64,000 bases of DNA, taken from assembly GCF_018130465.1 (NCBI RefSeq), contig NZ_JAFCKJ010000002.1:682001-746000 (forward strand), written 5' to 3'. Positions 1-8,076 of this stretch are shown here, in pieces (positions within the stretch are counted from its first letter, which is position 1; each line of letters opens with the position of its first letter). The notes beneath the pieces were generated by a model. The model did not search any database. It saw only the letters and a program-made list of their open reading frames with translations, and was not told the origin of the DNA. Origin of the DNA: Bradyrhizobium canariense (GTDB lineage: Bacteria > Pseudomonadota > Alphaproteobacteria > Rhizobiales > Xanthobacteraceae). Made by a program: the position numbers and the translations under genes.

Positions 1-8
1 CGCCGCCC

Positions 9-770
9 ATGTCAGCATCATCGACGAGTCGAAAGAAACCTGATCGTATGACGCTTGAAGACTTTCCGCCCGGAATATTGCCGGCCGAGCCGGTGGTGCC
101 GCGCGTCGACCGGGCGCAACCCAGCGTGCACAAGGTCACACGCGCCGAGGAGCTGCGCCTGCAGCTCGCCGACGAGATCGTGCGCGGAGCTCTGGCACCC
201 GGCTCGCCGCTTGACGAGACCGATATCGCGCGCCGCTTCAGCGTCTCCCGCACGCCGGTGCGGGAAGCACTGCGCCAGCTCGTGGCGAGCGGCCTCGTCG
301 AAGCGCGCGCCCATCGCGGCGCGGTGGTGGCACAGCCCTCGATCGAGCGGCTAACGAGCATGTTCGAGGCCATGGCGGAGCTCGAGGCGCTCTGTGCAGG
401 TCTCGCGGCCGAGCGCATGTCCGCCGCCGAGCGCCACGGTCTTGAGGCCATCCACGAAGAGCTGCGGGTTCTCAGCTACACCGGCAATCCCGATCGCTTC
501 CACGAGGTCAACGAGCGCTTCCACAACGCGATCTATGCCGGCTCGCAGAACGGCTACATCGCCGAGATCACGCTGGCGACGCGCGTGCGCGTGCAGCCGT
601 TCCGCCGCGCCCAGTTCCGCAATCTCGGACGTCTCGCCAAATCGCAAGCGGAACACGACCGCGTCGTGGTCGCCATCATGCGCGGCGACAAGCAGGGCGC
701 AGCCGCCGCGATGCGCGCGCATATCGAGCTGGTGCGCGGGGAGTACGAGATCTACGCGGTGTCGGTGTAG
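9..770 (+). CDS. GntR-family transcriptional regulator (FCD subfamily)
   Basis: A DNA-binding repressor or activator that usually senses a small carboxylic acid. The N-terminal winged helix lies at about residues 42-105 and contains the typical SRTPVREAL recognition helix. The C-terminal all-helical FCD ligand domain follows and carries the histidines expected to bind a metal (RFHNAIY near residue 172, and later EHDR and RAHIE). The true start is uncertain because the gene begins 9 bases from the window edge; an in-frame ATG also occurs at position 48. The gene converges on the allophanate hydrolase gene downstream, so its target is not shown by this window. Confidence 0.85.
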   Translation: MSASSTSRKKPDRMTLEDFPPGILPAEPVVPRVDRAQPSVHKVTRAEELRLQLADEIVRGALAPGSPLDETDIARRFSVSRTPVREALRQLVASGLVEARAHRGAVVAQPSIERLTSMFEAMAELEALCAGLAAERMSAAERHGLEAIHEELRVLSYTGNPDRFHEVNERFHNAIYAGSQNGYIAEITLATRVRVQPFRRAQFRNLGRLAKSQAEHDRVVVAIMRGDKQGAAAAMRAHIELVRGEYEIYAVSV

Positions 771-796
771 GGCAACGGCGGGTCAATTTACTCGCT

Positions 797-928
797 GTCG
801 TCCCGGCGAAGGCCGGGACTCATAACCCCAGGGAGTGGTTGTGGTGCGAGCTGGTAACTCCGAGTCTTCGCCAAACTTCGTCCTGTGATTATGGGTCCCG
901 GATCTGCGCTTCGCTTGTCCGGGACGAC
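797..928. repeat. Palindromic intergenic repeat, family A
   Basis: The outer arms (GTCGTCCCGGCGAAGGCCGGGA on the left, a degenerate GGTCCCGG...TCCGGGACGAC on the right) can fold into a long stem. The inner part CATAACCCCAGGGAGTGGTT recurs in closely related form at 37134-37260 and 57089-57231. It lies between convergent genes and carries no reading frame of its own. Confidence 0.7.
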
Positions 929-941
929 CGTGGTAATGAGC

Positions 942-2747
942 TCAGGCCGTCGCCGCTTCCGCCATGAACTTCCGCCAGCCGCCATAGCTCGTGATGTCGC
1001 GCGCCTCGCCCAGCACTTCGGGCTCGACGAGGAATCCCTTCACGCTGCGGCCGTCGGCCAGTCGGATCGTGCCGATCGCCATCGGCGCGGGAATCGCGTT
1101 GACGAACTTGCCGAAGGCGGACGACGACAGCGACCAGATCTCCAGCTCGATCGACGCGCCCTTGCCGGCTTCGACGCGCAGCATGCCCGGCTTCGGCGGC
1201 GTGGTCTTCAATGCGTAGAGCGTGTAGTCGGGCGCGGTCCTGGTCGCCTCGATCAGGTGCCCGTTCAGCGCTTTCAACTCGCCGTTCAACGCCATGCCGG
1301 AGAGATGCGCGCCGACGACTGCGATTGGAATCTCGTCGATGCCGCTTGCGGCAAGCGGCGCGAGCGGTGCTTGCGGCACGCCCTTCGCGCCAAGCGTCAA
1401 TTTGGTATCCGCATGGAACACGCGACCGATGCTCGCGAGCAGCGCGTCGTGGCCGGCGGGCGCAAGCAGCGTGATGCCGAACGGAATGCCGTCCGTGCGC
1501 ATCGATGCGGGGACCGCGAGACCACAGAGGTCGAGCAGATTCACAAAATTGGTGTAGGTGCCGAGCCGGCTGTTGAGCTCGACCGGATTGGCCAGCACCT
1601 GCGCGGTCGTGTAGGCCGTCGGCGCCGTCGGCAGCACCACTGCGTCGATATTGGTGAAGGTACGTTCGGCGATCTTGCGCAGGCCCTGCAAGCGGTAGAG
1701 CGCGGAGAAGGTGTCTGCAGCAGTCAGCCGCGCGCCCGCCGCGGTGATCTCGCGCGTCACCGGATGAATTGAATCAGGCGCAGACGCGAGCAGGTTTTTG
1801 ATCACAAGATAGCGCTCTGCGACCCACGGTCCCTCGTAGAGCAGCCGCGCCGTCTCGTAGAACGGCTCGAGGTCGAACTCGACCAGCGTTGCGCCAAGCG
1901 CGGTCCAGCGCTTCAACGCATCGGCGTAAGCCGCTTCCGCCTTCTTGTCGCCGAAGAAGATCAGCTGTCCGCCGCGCGGCACGCCGAGGCGCAGGTTGGC
2001 CGGGAGCGGGGTGATCGCGCCAAGCGGCCGGTCGCGCGAGAACGGATCGGCCTGATCGGAACCTGCCATCACGGAGAGCGCCAGCGCAGCGTCGTCCACG
2101 GTCAGCGCGAACACCGAGATACAGTCGAGCGTCCGGCAGGCGGGCACCAGGCCAGCGGTCGAGATCATGCCGAGGCTCGGCTTCAGCCCGACGATGTTGT
2201 TGAGCATTGCGGGCACGCGGCCACTGCCGGCGGTGTCGGTGCCCAATGACAGCGGGACGAGCCCGGCGCCGACGGCGGTGGCCGATCCCGAGCTCGATCC
2301 GCCGGGAATGAGGTCCTCACGGATCGAGTTTCTGGGGATGCCGTAGGGCGAGCGCACGCCGACAAGGCCGGTCGCGAACTGGTCGAGATTGGTCTTGCCG
2401 ATGATGATGGCGCCGGCGGCGCGCAGCCGCTGAACCGCGGTCGAGTCATGTGTCGGGGTGTACGAGAAGGCCGGGCACGCCGCGGTGGTCGGAAATCCCA
2501 GCGCGTCGATATTGTCCTTCACCACGACCGGCACGCCATAGAGCGGCAGGCTGGCGGCCCCCTTCGTGGCGAGCGTCTCGGCCTCCGTGATCGCGTCCTT
2601 TTCGTCGCGCAAGCTGATGAAGACGGCGGGATCGTTGTGGTCGCGGATGCGCTGATAGCTGCGCGCGACCGTCTGCGCCGGCGTGAGCGTGCCCGCGCGA
2701 TGCGCGGCCACAATCGCGGCGATCGTTTCAGGCTGCTCAGCCCCCAT
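942..2747 (-). CDS. atzF: Allophanate hydrolase
   Basis: Hydrolyses allophanate to ammonia and CO2, the last step of biotin-dependent urea or s-triazine/cyanurate nitrogen release. The N-terminal amidase-signature domain shows the catalytic lysine in VVVKDNID and the Ser-cisSer-Ser region in GGSSSGSAT and DTAGSGR. The C-terminal domain (about residues 480-600, with LRVEAGKGASIELEIW and TSYGGWRKFM) is the extra domain that distinguishes AtzF-type enzymes from ordinary amidases. The start is placed at MGAEQPET, 601 aa; a longer frame runs upstream but its extra residues look non-coding. Urea carboxylase is not in the window. Confidence 0.88.
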   Translation of the reverse strand: MGAEQPETIAAIVAAHRAGTLTPAQTVARSYQRIRDHNDPAVFISLRDEKDAITEAETLATKGAASLPLYGVPVVVKDNIDALGFPTTAACPAFSYTPTHDSTAVQRLRAAGAIIIGKTNLDQFATGLVGVRSPYGIPRNSIREDLIPGGSSSGSATAVGAGLVPLSLGTDTAGSGRVPAMLNNIVGLKPSLGMISTAGLVPACRTLDCISVFALTVDDAALALSVMAGSDQADPFSRDRPLGAITPLPANLRLGVPRGGQLIFFGDKKAEAAYADALKRWTALGATLVEFDLEPFYETARLLYEGPWVAERYLVIKNLLASAPDSIHPVTREITAAGARLTAADTFSALYRLQGLRKIAERTFTNIDAVVLPTAPTAYTTAQVLANPVELNSRLGTYTNFVNLLDLCGLAVPASMRTDGIPFGITLLAPAGHDALLASIGRVFHADTKLTLGAKGVPQAPLAPLAASGIDEIPIAVVGAHLSGMALNGELKALNGHLIEATRTAPDYTLYALKTTPPKPGMLRVEAGKGASIELEIWSLSSSAFGKFVNAIPAPMAIGTIRLADGRSVKGFLVEPEVLGEARDITSYGGWRKFMAEAATA

Positions 2748-2942
2748 GGTGACAAAACTCCGGCTACGTCTCTTCACCCGGATCGAAGCAAGCGATGTGC
2801 CATTGTGTACAGAATCCGGGCAGGACGAGTGCATCCGGATGTTATCGAGAGATCAGTGGGTTGTGGGATATTTTGAGGATCGGTCGGGCCGCCATGCCAT
2901 CGCCCTGTCGGGGGCAATTGCGTAAATATTAGGCAGTCTGGA

Positions 2943-3437
2943 TCAGGTGAAGTCGGCGAGGATTCGCAGCAGCCGCTCCCGGTTCTCCTTGCCGATCTTC
3001 TCCTCGACATGCCGCTCGTGCTCCGCGGCGAGGCGTTTGAATTTTGCCAGCGCCGTCTCGCCCTGCGGTGTGAGGTGCAGGGCGTGAGAGCGCCGGTCCA
3101 CCTTCGACTTGACGCGCTTGACCAGCTTGCGCTGTTCGAGGCTGTCGAGCAGATGCACCAGCCGCGCGCGCTCGATGCCGAGGCGCTTGGCCACCGCCAT
3201 CTGCGACAGGCCGGGATTGGCGCCGATCACCGTCAGCACCGAATATTGCGTCGGCCGGATGTCGACATCGCCGAGCGTCCTGATGAAGTCCTGGAAGATC
3301 CAGATCTGGAAGCGCCGTACCGCATAGCCGGCGTGCCCGACCAGGGCGTCGAGGCCGATCTCGTCCGCGTCGACCGGCCGCGCGGCGCCGTTGCCGGGGC
3401 GTTTGCGTGGGGAAGTCCGGGCTGCAGTGGCTGTCAC
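2943..3437 (-). CDS. MarR-family regulator, probably controls feruloyl-CoA synthase
   Basis: A 164-aa winged-helix regulator with the central MarR pattern IRPTQYSVLTVIGANPG, GLSQMAVAKRLGIERARLV and a wing region VDRRSHALHLT. It has an extended basic N-terminus. It is divergent from feruloyl-CoA synthase, and a perfect inverted repeat lies between the two starts. By analogy with CouR/FerR-type MarR proteins that respond to hydroxycinnamoyl-CoA, it probably represses the synthase until the CoA thioester appears. The ligand is inference. Confidence 0.85.
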   Translation of the reverse strand: MTATAARTSPRKRPGNGAARPVDADEIGLDALVGHAGYAVRRFQIWIFQDFIRTLGDVDIRPTQYSVLTVIGANPGLSQMAVAKRLGIERARLVHLLDSLEQRKLVKRVKSKVDRRSHALHLTPQGETALAKFKRLAAEHERHVEEKIGKENRERLLRILADFT

Positions 3438-3490
3438 GTCGCGTCTCCTGCGGGACCATGCTTGTAGCGACTACGCCGCGCGGGCAAAAG

Positions 3491-3511
3491 ATTGTTGTTG
3501 ACGACAACAAT
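3491..3511. promoter_or_regulatory. Candidate MarR operator between marR and fcs
   Basis: ATTGTTGT, a 5-nt spacer, then ACAACAAT: a perfect 8-bp inverted repeat. It lies 53 nt before the MarR start and 78 nt before the synthase ATG, the position expected for an operator that controls both divergent genes. Confidence 0.65.
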
Positions 3512-3589
3512 TGTCATGCCCAACATTATGGCCAACGTGGTCCGCGACGAGGCCGCGGCCGATCCCGGCTTCCGGGCGAGGAGGAAACC

Positions 3590-5446
3590 ATGACCGCCGC
3601 CCCTCGCGGTGATGCTTCGAGCCTGTTCGCGACACCCAGAACCGTTGCCGAGCATCGCGCCGACGGCAGCATCGTGCTGCGCTCGCCCGAGTCCCTGCGC
3701 GATGGCGCGCGCTGCATCGGCGACTGGCTGGAGCAATGGGCACGGCAGAAGCCCGATGCGATTTTCCTCGCAGAGCGCGGCAGTGCCGAATCGCCGTGGA
3801 CCACCGTCACCTATGCGCAGGCGCTGCGCCAGGTCCGCGCGGCGGCGTCCTGGATTTTGGCGCGGGGGCTCAGCGCAGACCACCCGCTCGCGATCCTCTC
3901 CGACAACAGCATCGATCATGCGCTGCTGGCACTTGCGGCCCAGCATGTCGGCGTGCCCTCGGCGGCGATCTCGCCGGCCTATTCGCTGATGTCAAAGGAT
4001 TTTGACAAGCTCAAGAGCATGATCACGCTGCTTGAGCCCGCCGCGATCTATGTTTCCGCGACGAGGCCGTTTGCGGCGGCGCTGGCCGCGATCAAACCCC
4101 TGCATGGCGCGCAGATCATCAGCGGCAATGCAGACGATACCGATGCGCTCGCCTTCCGCAGCATCGCGGCAACGCCCGAGAGCCCCGACGTCGCAAAGGC
4201 CTTTGCCGCGGTGACGCCCGCCACGATCGCAAAACTCCTGTTCACTTCGGGCTCGACCGGCGCGCCGAAGGCAGTCATCAACACCCAGCGCATGCTGACG
4301 TCCAGCCAGCAGGCCAAGGCGCAGACCTGGACTTTTCTCGAACAGGGGAACGACGATCTCGTCATTCTCGACTGGCTGCCTTGGAGCCACACGTTCGGCG
4401 CCAACCACAATTTCAATCTCGTGCTGCGCAATGGCGGCTCGCTCTATATCGACGGCGGCAAACCAGCGCCCGGTCTCTTTGCGACGTCACTCGCCAATTT
4501 GAAGAGCGTGATGCCGACGGTCTATTTCAACGTGCCGCGTGGCTTCGACATGCTGATCGCAGCGCTGCGCGGCGACGAGGAGCTATGTCGCCGCTTCTTC
4601 AGCGAGGTGAAATTCGCGTTCTACGCCGGTGCCGCGCTGCCGCAGAATCTCTGGGACGCTCTCGAAGAGCTCTCCGTCAAGACCGTTGGCCGCGCGCTGC
4701 CGATGGTCTCGGCGTGGGGTTCGACCGAGACGTCGCCGCTGGCCACCGATTGTCATTTCCTCGCGGAACGCTCGGGCAATATCGGCGTGCCCATACCCGG
4801 CACCGAATTGAAGCTCGTCACCACCGGCGACAAGCTGGAGGTGCGCGTGCGCGGCCCCAACGTCACGCCGGGCTACTGGAAGGCGCCGGAACTGACCAGG
4901 CAGGCTTTTGACGACGAGGGCTTTTATCTCATCGGTGACGCCGTGACGTTCGCCGATGCGAAGCGGCCCGAGCGCGGCCTGTTCTTCGACGGCCGCGTCG
5001 CGGAGGACTTCAAGCTCAATTCCGGCACCTGGGTCAGTGTCGGCACGCTGCGCGTCGCCGGCATCGCCGCGTTGGCGCCGCTTGCGCAGGACATCGTCGT
5101 CACCGGCCATGGCGGCGACGAGGTGCGTTTCCTGGTGTTTCCGAACATCGCTGCCTGCCGCGCGCATGCCGGCCTGCCCGAGACCGCGGGCGTGAACGAC
5201 GTGCTTGCGCATGACAAGGTCAGAGTCGCGATCGCGCAGGGTCTCGCGAAACTGAAGCAGCACAGCGCCAACTCGTCCGGCCACGCGACGCGCGCCCTGC
5301 TGCTCGCCGAACCGTCGTCAGTGGACGGCGGCGAGATCACCGACAAGGGCTACATCAACCAGCGCGCCGTGCTGACGCGGCGCGCCGATGCGCTGGCGCG
5401 GTTGGATGACGATGCGGCAGGCGAGTGGATCGGCTGCGTCAGATAG
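3590..5446 (+). CDS. fcs: Feruloyl-CoA synthase (hydroxycinnamate-CoA ligase)
   Basis: Activates ferulate, p-coumarate or caffeate to the CoA thioester with ATP, the entry step of side-chain shortening. It is a 618-aa AMP-forming ligase with the nucleotide loop LLFTSGSTGAPKAV, the WGSTETSP motif and a C-terminal stretch FDGRVAEDFKLNSGTWVSVG typical of the feruloyl-CoA synthase branch. The start at 3590 is chosen because GGAGGAAA lies directly upstream and the longer frame overlaps the regulator region. No hydroxycinnamoyl-CoA hydratase-lyase or vanillin dehydrogenase lies next to it, so the next steps must be encoded elsewhere. Confidence 0.88.
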   Translation: MTAAPRGDASSLFATPRTVAEHRADGSIVLRSPESLRDGARCIGDWLEQWARQKPDAIFLAERGSAESPWTTVTYAQALRQVRAAASWILARGLSADHPLAILSDNSIDHALLALAAQHVGVPSAAISPAYSLMSKDFDKLKSMITLLEPAAIYVSATRPFAAALAAIKPLHGAQIISGNADDTDALAFRSIAATPESPDVAKAFAAVTPATIAKLLFTSGSTGAPKAVINTQRMLTSSQQAKAQTWTFLEQGNDDLVILDWLPWSHTFGANHNFNLVLRNGGSLYIDGGKPAPGLFATSLANLKSVMPTVYFNVPRGFDMLIAALRGDEELCRRFFSEVKFAFYAGAALPQNLWDALEELSVKTVGRALPMVSAWGSTETSPLATDCHFLAERSGNIGVPIPGTELKLVTTGDKLEVRVRGPNVTPGYWKAPELTRQAFDDEGFYLIGDAVTFADAKRPERGLFFDGRVAEDFKLNSGTWVSVGTLRVAGIAALAPLAQDIVVTGHGGDEVRFLVFPNIAACRAHAGLPETAGVNDVLAHDKVRVAIAQGLAKLKQHSANSSGHATRALLLAEPSSVDGGEITDKGYINQRAVLTRRADALARLDDDAAGEWIGCVR

Positions 5447-5473
5447 CCCGTCCACGCCCGCGCTAGCTGTCGT

Positions 5474-5607
5474 CGTGCCCCGGACGCAGCGCAGCACGCA
5501 GTGATGCGCTGCTGAGCCGGGGCCTATCTCGCTTAGTGCGCGCCGTCGCATGGATCCCGGCTCTGCGCAGCAGCGTTTCACGCTGCAGCGCGTCCGGGAC
5601 ACGAGAG
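5474..5607. repeat. Palindromic intergenic repeat, family B
   Basis: Starts CGTGCCCCGGACGCAGCGCAG and ends CAGCGCGTCCGGGACACGAG, with inner CCGGGGCC and GATCCCGGCTCTGCG forming nested stems. Near-copies lie at 9291-9436, 43167-43287 and 61563-61709. It fills much of the gap after feruloyl-CoA synthase. Confidence 0.75.
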
Positions 5608-5663
5608 TTGGCCAAGCCCAAATACGCCAGCCAACCTGCCGCATTATCCTGCACGATTCTTTT

Positions 5664-5677
5664 GTTGCCTAAGCAAC
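5664..5677. promoter_or_regulatory. Orphan MarR-type inverted repeat in a gap without a gene
   Basis: GTTGC-CTAA-GCAAC resembles classical MarR-family operators, but no gene starts nearby. Downstream, GGAGGAA at about 5741 sits before an ATG at 5749 whose frame runs antisense through the next gene and does not look coding. The rest of 5608-5829 shows no other feature. Confidence 0.4.
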
Positions 5678-5829
5678 TAATTTGTGCGAACCGTTCCGGA
5701 CAAGGATGACGGCGGGAGGAACCGCCGCGTCGGATCTCGGAGGAAGCAATGCTCGGCAGAGAGGGTGCCGCGGGCGAACGCCGGCGCATGCCTGGAAATG
5801 ACAGGGGTCGGCGCCCGGTGCGTGGCCCG

Positions 5830-6333
5830 TCAGGTCTCGGTGCCGCCGGTCACCGCGCCGAGATTCTCGTGCAGGCGGCGCAACAGGTCGATCAGCACCT
5901 CGCGCTCGTCCTTGTTGAGGCAGGACAACAGGCGCCGTTCGCGCTCGAATGCCGCGACGATCACCTTGTCATGGATGGCGCGGCCCTTCGTCGTCAGCGA
6001 GATCGAATGGGTGCGCCCGTCGTTGGGGTCGGTGCGGATCGAGATCAGCCCCCGCTTTTCCAGGCCGGCGAGCGTCCGGCTCACCGGGCCCTTGTCGAAA
6101 CCAATGACGTGGCAGATGCGCGAGGCGGGAATGCCGGGCTCGATCGCCAGCAGCGACATGATCCGCCATTCCGTGACGTTGACGCCGAACTGCCGCTGAT
6201 AGAACGCGGTGGCGCTGTTCGAGAGCTTGTTGGCGATGAAGGTGACGAACGCGGGGACGTAGCGGTCGAGATCGAGCGTCGGTCCCGTCTCAGCGGGCGC
6301 AGGCTTCTGTCGGGATCTTGTCGAAGGCGGCAT
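5830..6333 (-). CDS. MarR-family transcriptional regulator
   Basis: A 167-aa winged-helix regulator. The DNA-binding part is NVTEWRIMSLLAIEPGIPASRICHVIG.. with recognition helix GFDKGPVSRTLAGLEKRG and wing DPNDGRTHSISLT. It is divergent from the CYP199A P450 gene 83 nt away and is probably its regulator. An AAGGGC-N7-GCCCTT inverted repeat (6369-6387) in the shared gap is a possible operator. The inducer, presumably a para-substituted benzoate or its product, is inference. Confidence 0.85.
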   Translation of the reverse strand: MPPSTRSRQKPAPAETGPTLDLDRYVPAFVTFIANKLSNSATAFYQRQFGVNVTEWRIMSLLAIEPGIPASRICHVIGFDKGPVSRTLAGLEKRGLISIRTDPNDGRTHSISLTTKGRAIHDKVIVAAFERERRLLSCLNKDEREVLIDLLRRLHENLGAVTGGTET

Positions 6334-6416
6334 ATCGGGCTTCTGGCTCGCGGCGTGCCGGAAGACCTAAGGGCATGCGCCGCCCTTGCACAAGTTCAAA
6401 ATGAGGGAGGACTTCA

Positions 6417-7637
6417 ATGAGCGCTTCCAGCTCCCCGGAAATCAACGGTTCGTCGGCTGTCCCGCGTCTCGACGTCGATCCCTTCGCGATGAATTTCTTT
6501 GCCGATCCCTATCCCACGCATGAGCTGCTGCGGGAGGCGGGACCTGTCGTCTATCTCGACAAGTGGAACGTCTATGGCGTCGCGCGCTATGCCGAGGTTC
6601 ATGCCGTGCTGAACGACCCCGCGACGTTCTGCTCCAGCCGCGGCGTCGGCCTCTCCGACTTCAAGAAGGAGACGCCGTGGCGGCCGCCGAGCCTGATCCT
6701 CGAAGCCGATCCGCCCGCGCACACCCGCACCCGGTCGGTGCTGTCAAAAGTGCTGTCGCCGACCGTGATGAAGCAGGTGCGCGACCGCTTTGCCGCGGCT
6801 GCGGAGGAGCGGGTTGATGCGCTGCTGGAGAAGCGCAGCTTCGACGCGATCACCGATCTCGCCGAGGCCTACCCGCTCTCGATCTTCCCGGATGCGCTGG
6901 GCTTGAAGCCCGAAGGCCGCGAGCACCTGATCCCCTATGCGAGCCTCGTCTTCAACGCCTTCGGTCCGCCCAACCAGCTGCGGCAGGACGCGATCGCGCG
7001 CTCGGCGCCGCATCAGGCCTATGTCACCGAGCAGTGCCAGCGGGACAATCTCGCGCCCGGCGGCTTCGGCGCCTGCATTCACGCCCGTGTCGACGACGGC
7101 GAGATCACCGCGGCCGAGGCGCCGCTGCTGGTGCGCTCGCTGCTGTCCGCCGGCCTCGACACCACCGTCAACGGCATTGGTGCTGCCGTCTATTGCCTCG
7201 CGCGCTTTCCCGACCAGTGGCAGCGGCTGCGCGATGATCTCACGCTCGCGCGCAACGCCTTCGAGGAGGCGGTGCGCTTCGAGAGCCCGGTGCAGACGTT
7301 CTTCCGCACCACGACGCGCGAGGTCGAACTGTCAGGTGCGAGGATCGGCGAGGGCGAGAAGGTGCTGATGTTCCTCGCCGCCGCCAATCGCGACCCGCGG
7401 CGCTGGGACAAGCCCGACAGCTACGACATCACGCGTCGCAGCTCCGGCCATGTCGGCTTCGGCTCCGGCATCCACATGTGCGTCGGCCAGCTCGTCGCAC
7501 GCCTCGAGGGCGAGGTGATGCTGACCGCACTGGCGAAGCGCATCGCCGGGATCGAGATCACGGGCGAGCCGAAACGCCGCTTCAACAACACGCTGCGCGG
7601 GCTCGACAGCCTGCCTGTGACCATCACTCCGGCCTGA
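6417..7637 (+). CDS. cyp199A: Cytochrome P450, CYP199A type (para-substituted benzoate oxidation)
   Basis: A soluble 406-aa P450. The haem loop FGSGIHMCVG places the cysteine ligand near residue 355, the I-helix carries AGLDTT, and an EAVRFESP stretch holds the ExxR helix. The early region AGPVVYLDKWNVYGVARYAEV and the FCSSRGVGLSDFKKE stretch match my memory of CYP199A2/A4 of Rhodopseudomonas palustris, which demethylate 4-methoxybenzoate and hydroxylate other para-substituted aromatic acids. The ferredoxin gene follows 12 nt downstream. SD sequence GAGGGAGGA lies before the ATG. No ferredoxin reductase gene is nearby. Confidence 0.9.
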   Translation: MSASSSPEINGSSAVPRLDVDPFAMNFFADPYPTHELLREAGPVVYLDKWNVYGVARYAEVHAVLNDPATFCSSRGVGLSDFKKETPWRPPSLILEADPPAHTRTRSVLSKVLSPTVMKQVRDRFAAAAEERVDALLEKRSFDAITDLAEAYPLSIFPDALGLKPEGREHLIPYASLVFNAFGPPNQLRQDAIARSAPHQAYVTEQCQRDNLAPGGFGACIHARVDDGEITAAEAPLLVRSLLSAGLDTTVNGIGAAVYCLARFPDQWQRLRDDLTLARNAFEEAVRFESPVQTFFRTTTREVELSGARIGEGEKVLMFLAAANRDPRRWDKPDSYDITRRSSGHVGFGSGIHMCVGQLVARLEGEVMLTALAKRIAGIEITGEPKRRFNNTLRGLDSLPVTITPA

Positions 7638-7649
7638 CGAGGAGTTTTT

Positions 7650-7973
7650 ATGTCCGCCATCACCTTCATCCATCCCGACGGCAGGTCCGACCATATCGAA
7701 ACCAGCGACGGCGAGAGTGCCATGCAGGCCGCGACCCGTCATGGCATCGACGGCATTCTGGCCGAATGCGGCGGCAACGCCATGTGCGCGACCTGCCACG
7801 TCTATGTCGACGAAGCCTGGCTCGCGCGCCTGCCGGCGGTGGCCGATGACGAGGACGCGCTGCTCGACGGCACCGCGACCGAGCGGCTGCCGAACAGCCG
7901 GCTGTCCTGCCAGATCCAGCTCACGCCCGCGCTCGACGGGCTCGTGCTGAGATTGCCGGAGCGGCAAGTTTGA
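7650..7973 (+). CDS. [2Fe-2S] ferredoxin, electron donor for the P450
   Basis: A 107-aa adrenodoxin/putidaredoxin-type ferredoxin. Four cluster ligands are visible: Cys40, Cys46 and Cys49 in CGGNAMCATC, and Cys87 in LSCQIQ. It is co-transcribed with the P450 (12-nt gap) and corresponds in position and type to palustrisredoxin (Pux), which reduces CYP199A enzymes. It needs an NADH-dependent flavoprotein reductase that is not encoded here. Confidence 0.92.
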   Translation: MSAITFIHPDGRSDHIETSDGESAMQAATRHGIDGILAECGGNAMCATCHVYVDEAWLARLPAVADDEDALLDGTATERLPNSRLSCQIQLTPALDGLVLRLPERQV

Positions 7974-8029
7974 TTTCAAGAAGCCTAATTTCAAGAAAGT
8001 CTGATTTCAAGAAGTCTGATTTTCAGACG
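7971..8029. repeat. Short tandem direct repeat, about four units
   Basis: Units TGATTTCAAGAAGCC, TAATTTCAAGAAAGTC, TGATTTCAAGAAGTC and a shorter TGATTTTCAGACG follow one another. The first begins exactly at the ferredoxin stop codon. The last two can fold GTCTGA-TTT-TCAGAC. It lies between the ferredoxin and the binding-protein gene. Confidence 0.7.
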
Positions 8030-8076
8030 CACCGGCAATGACCGGCGCGGCATCACATCAAACAGGGGAGGGAATC

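Noticed and set aside
5749-6420. 223-codon frame behind GGAGGAA at 5741
   Set aside because: Almost all of it is antisense to the MarR gene and is Arg-rich; only the leader-like sequence was kept as an observation.
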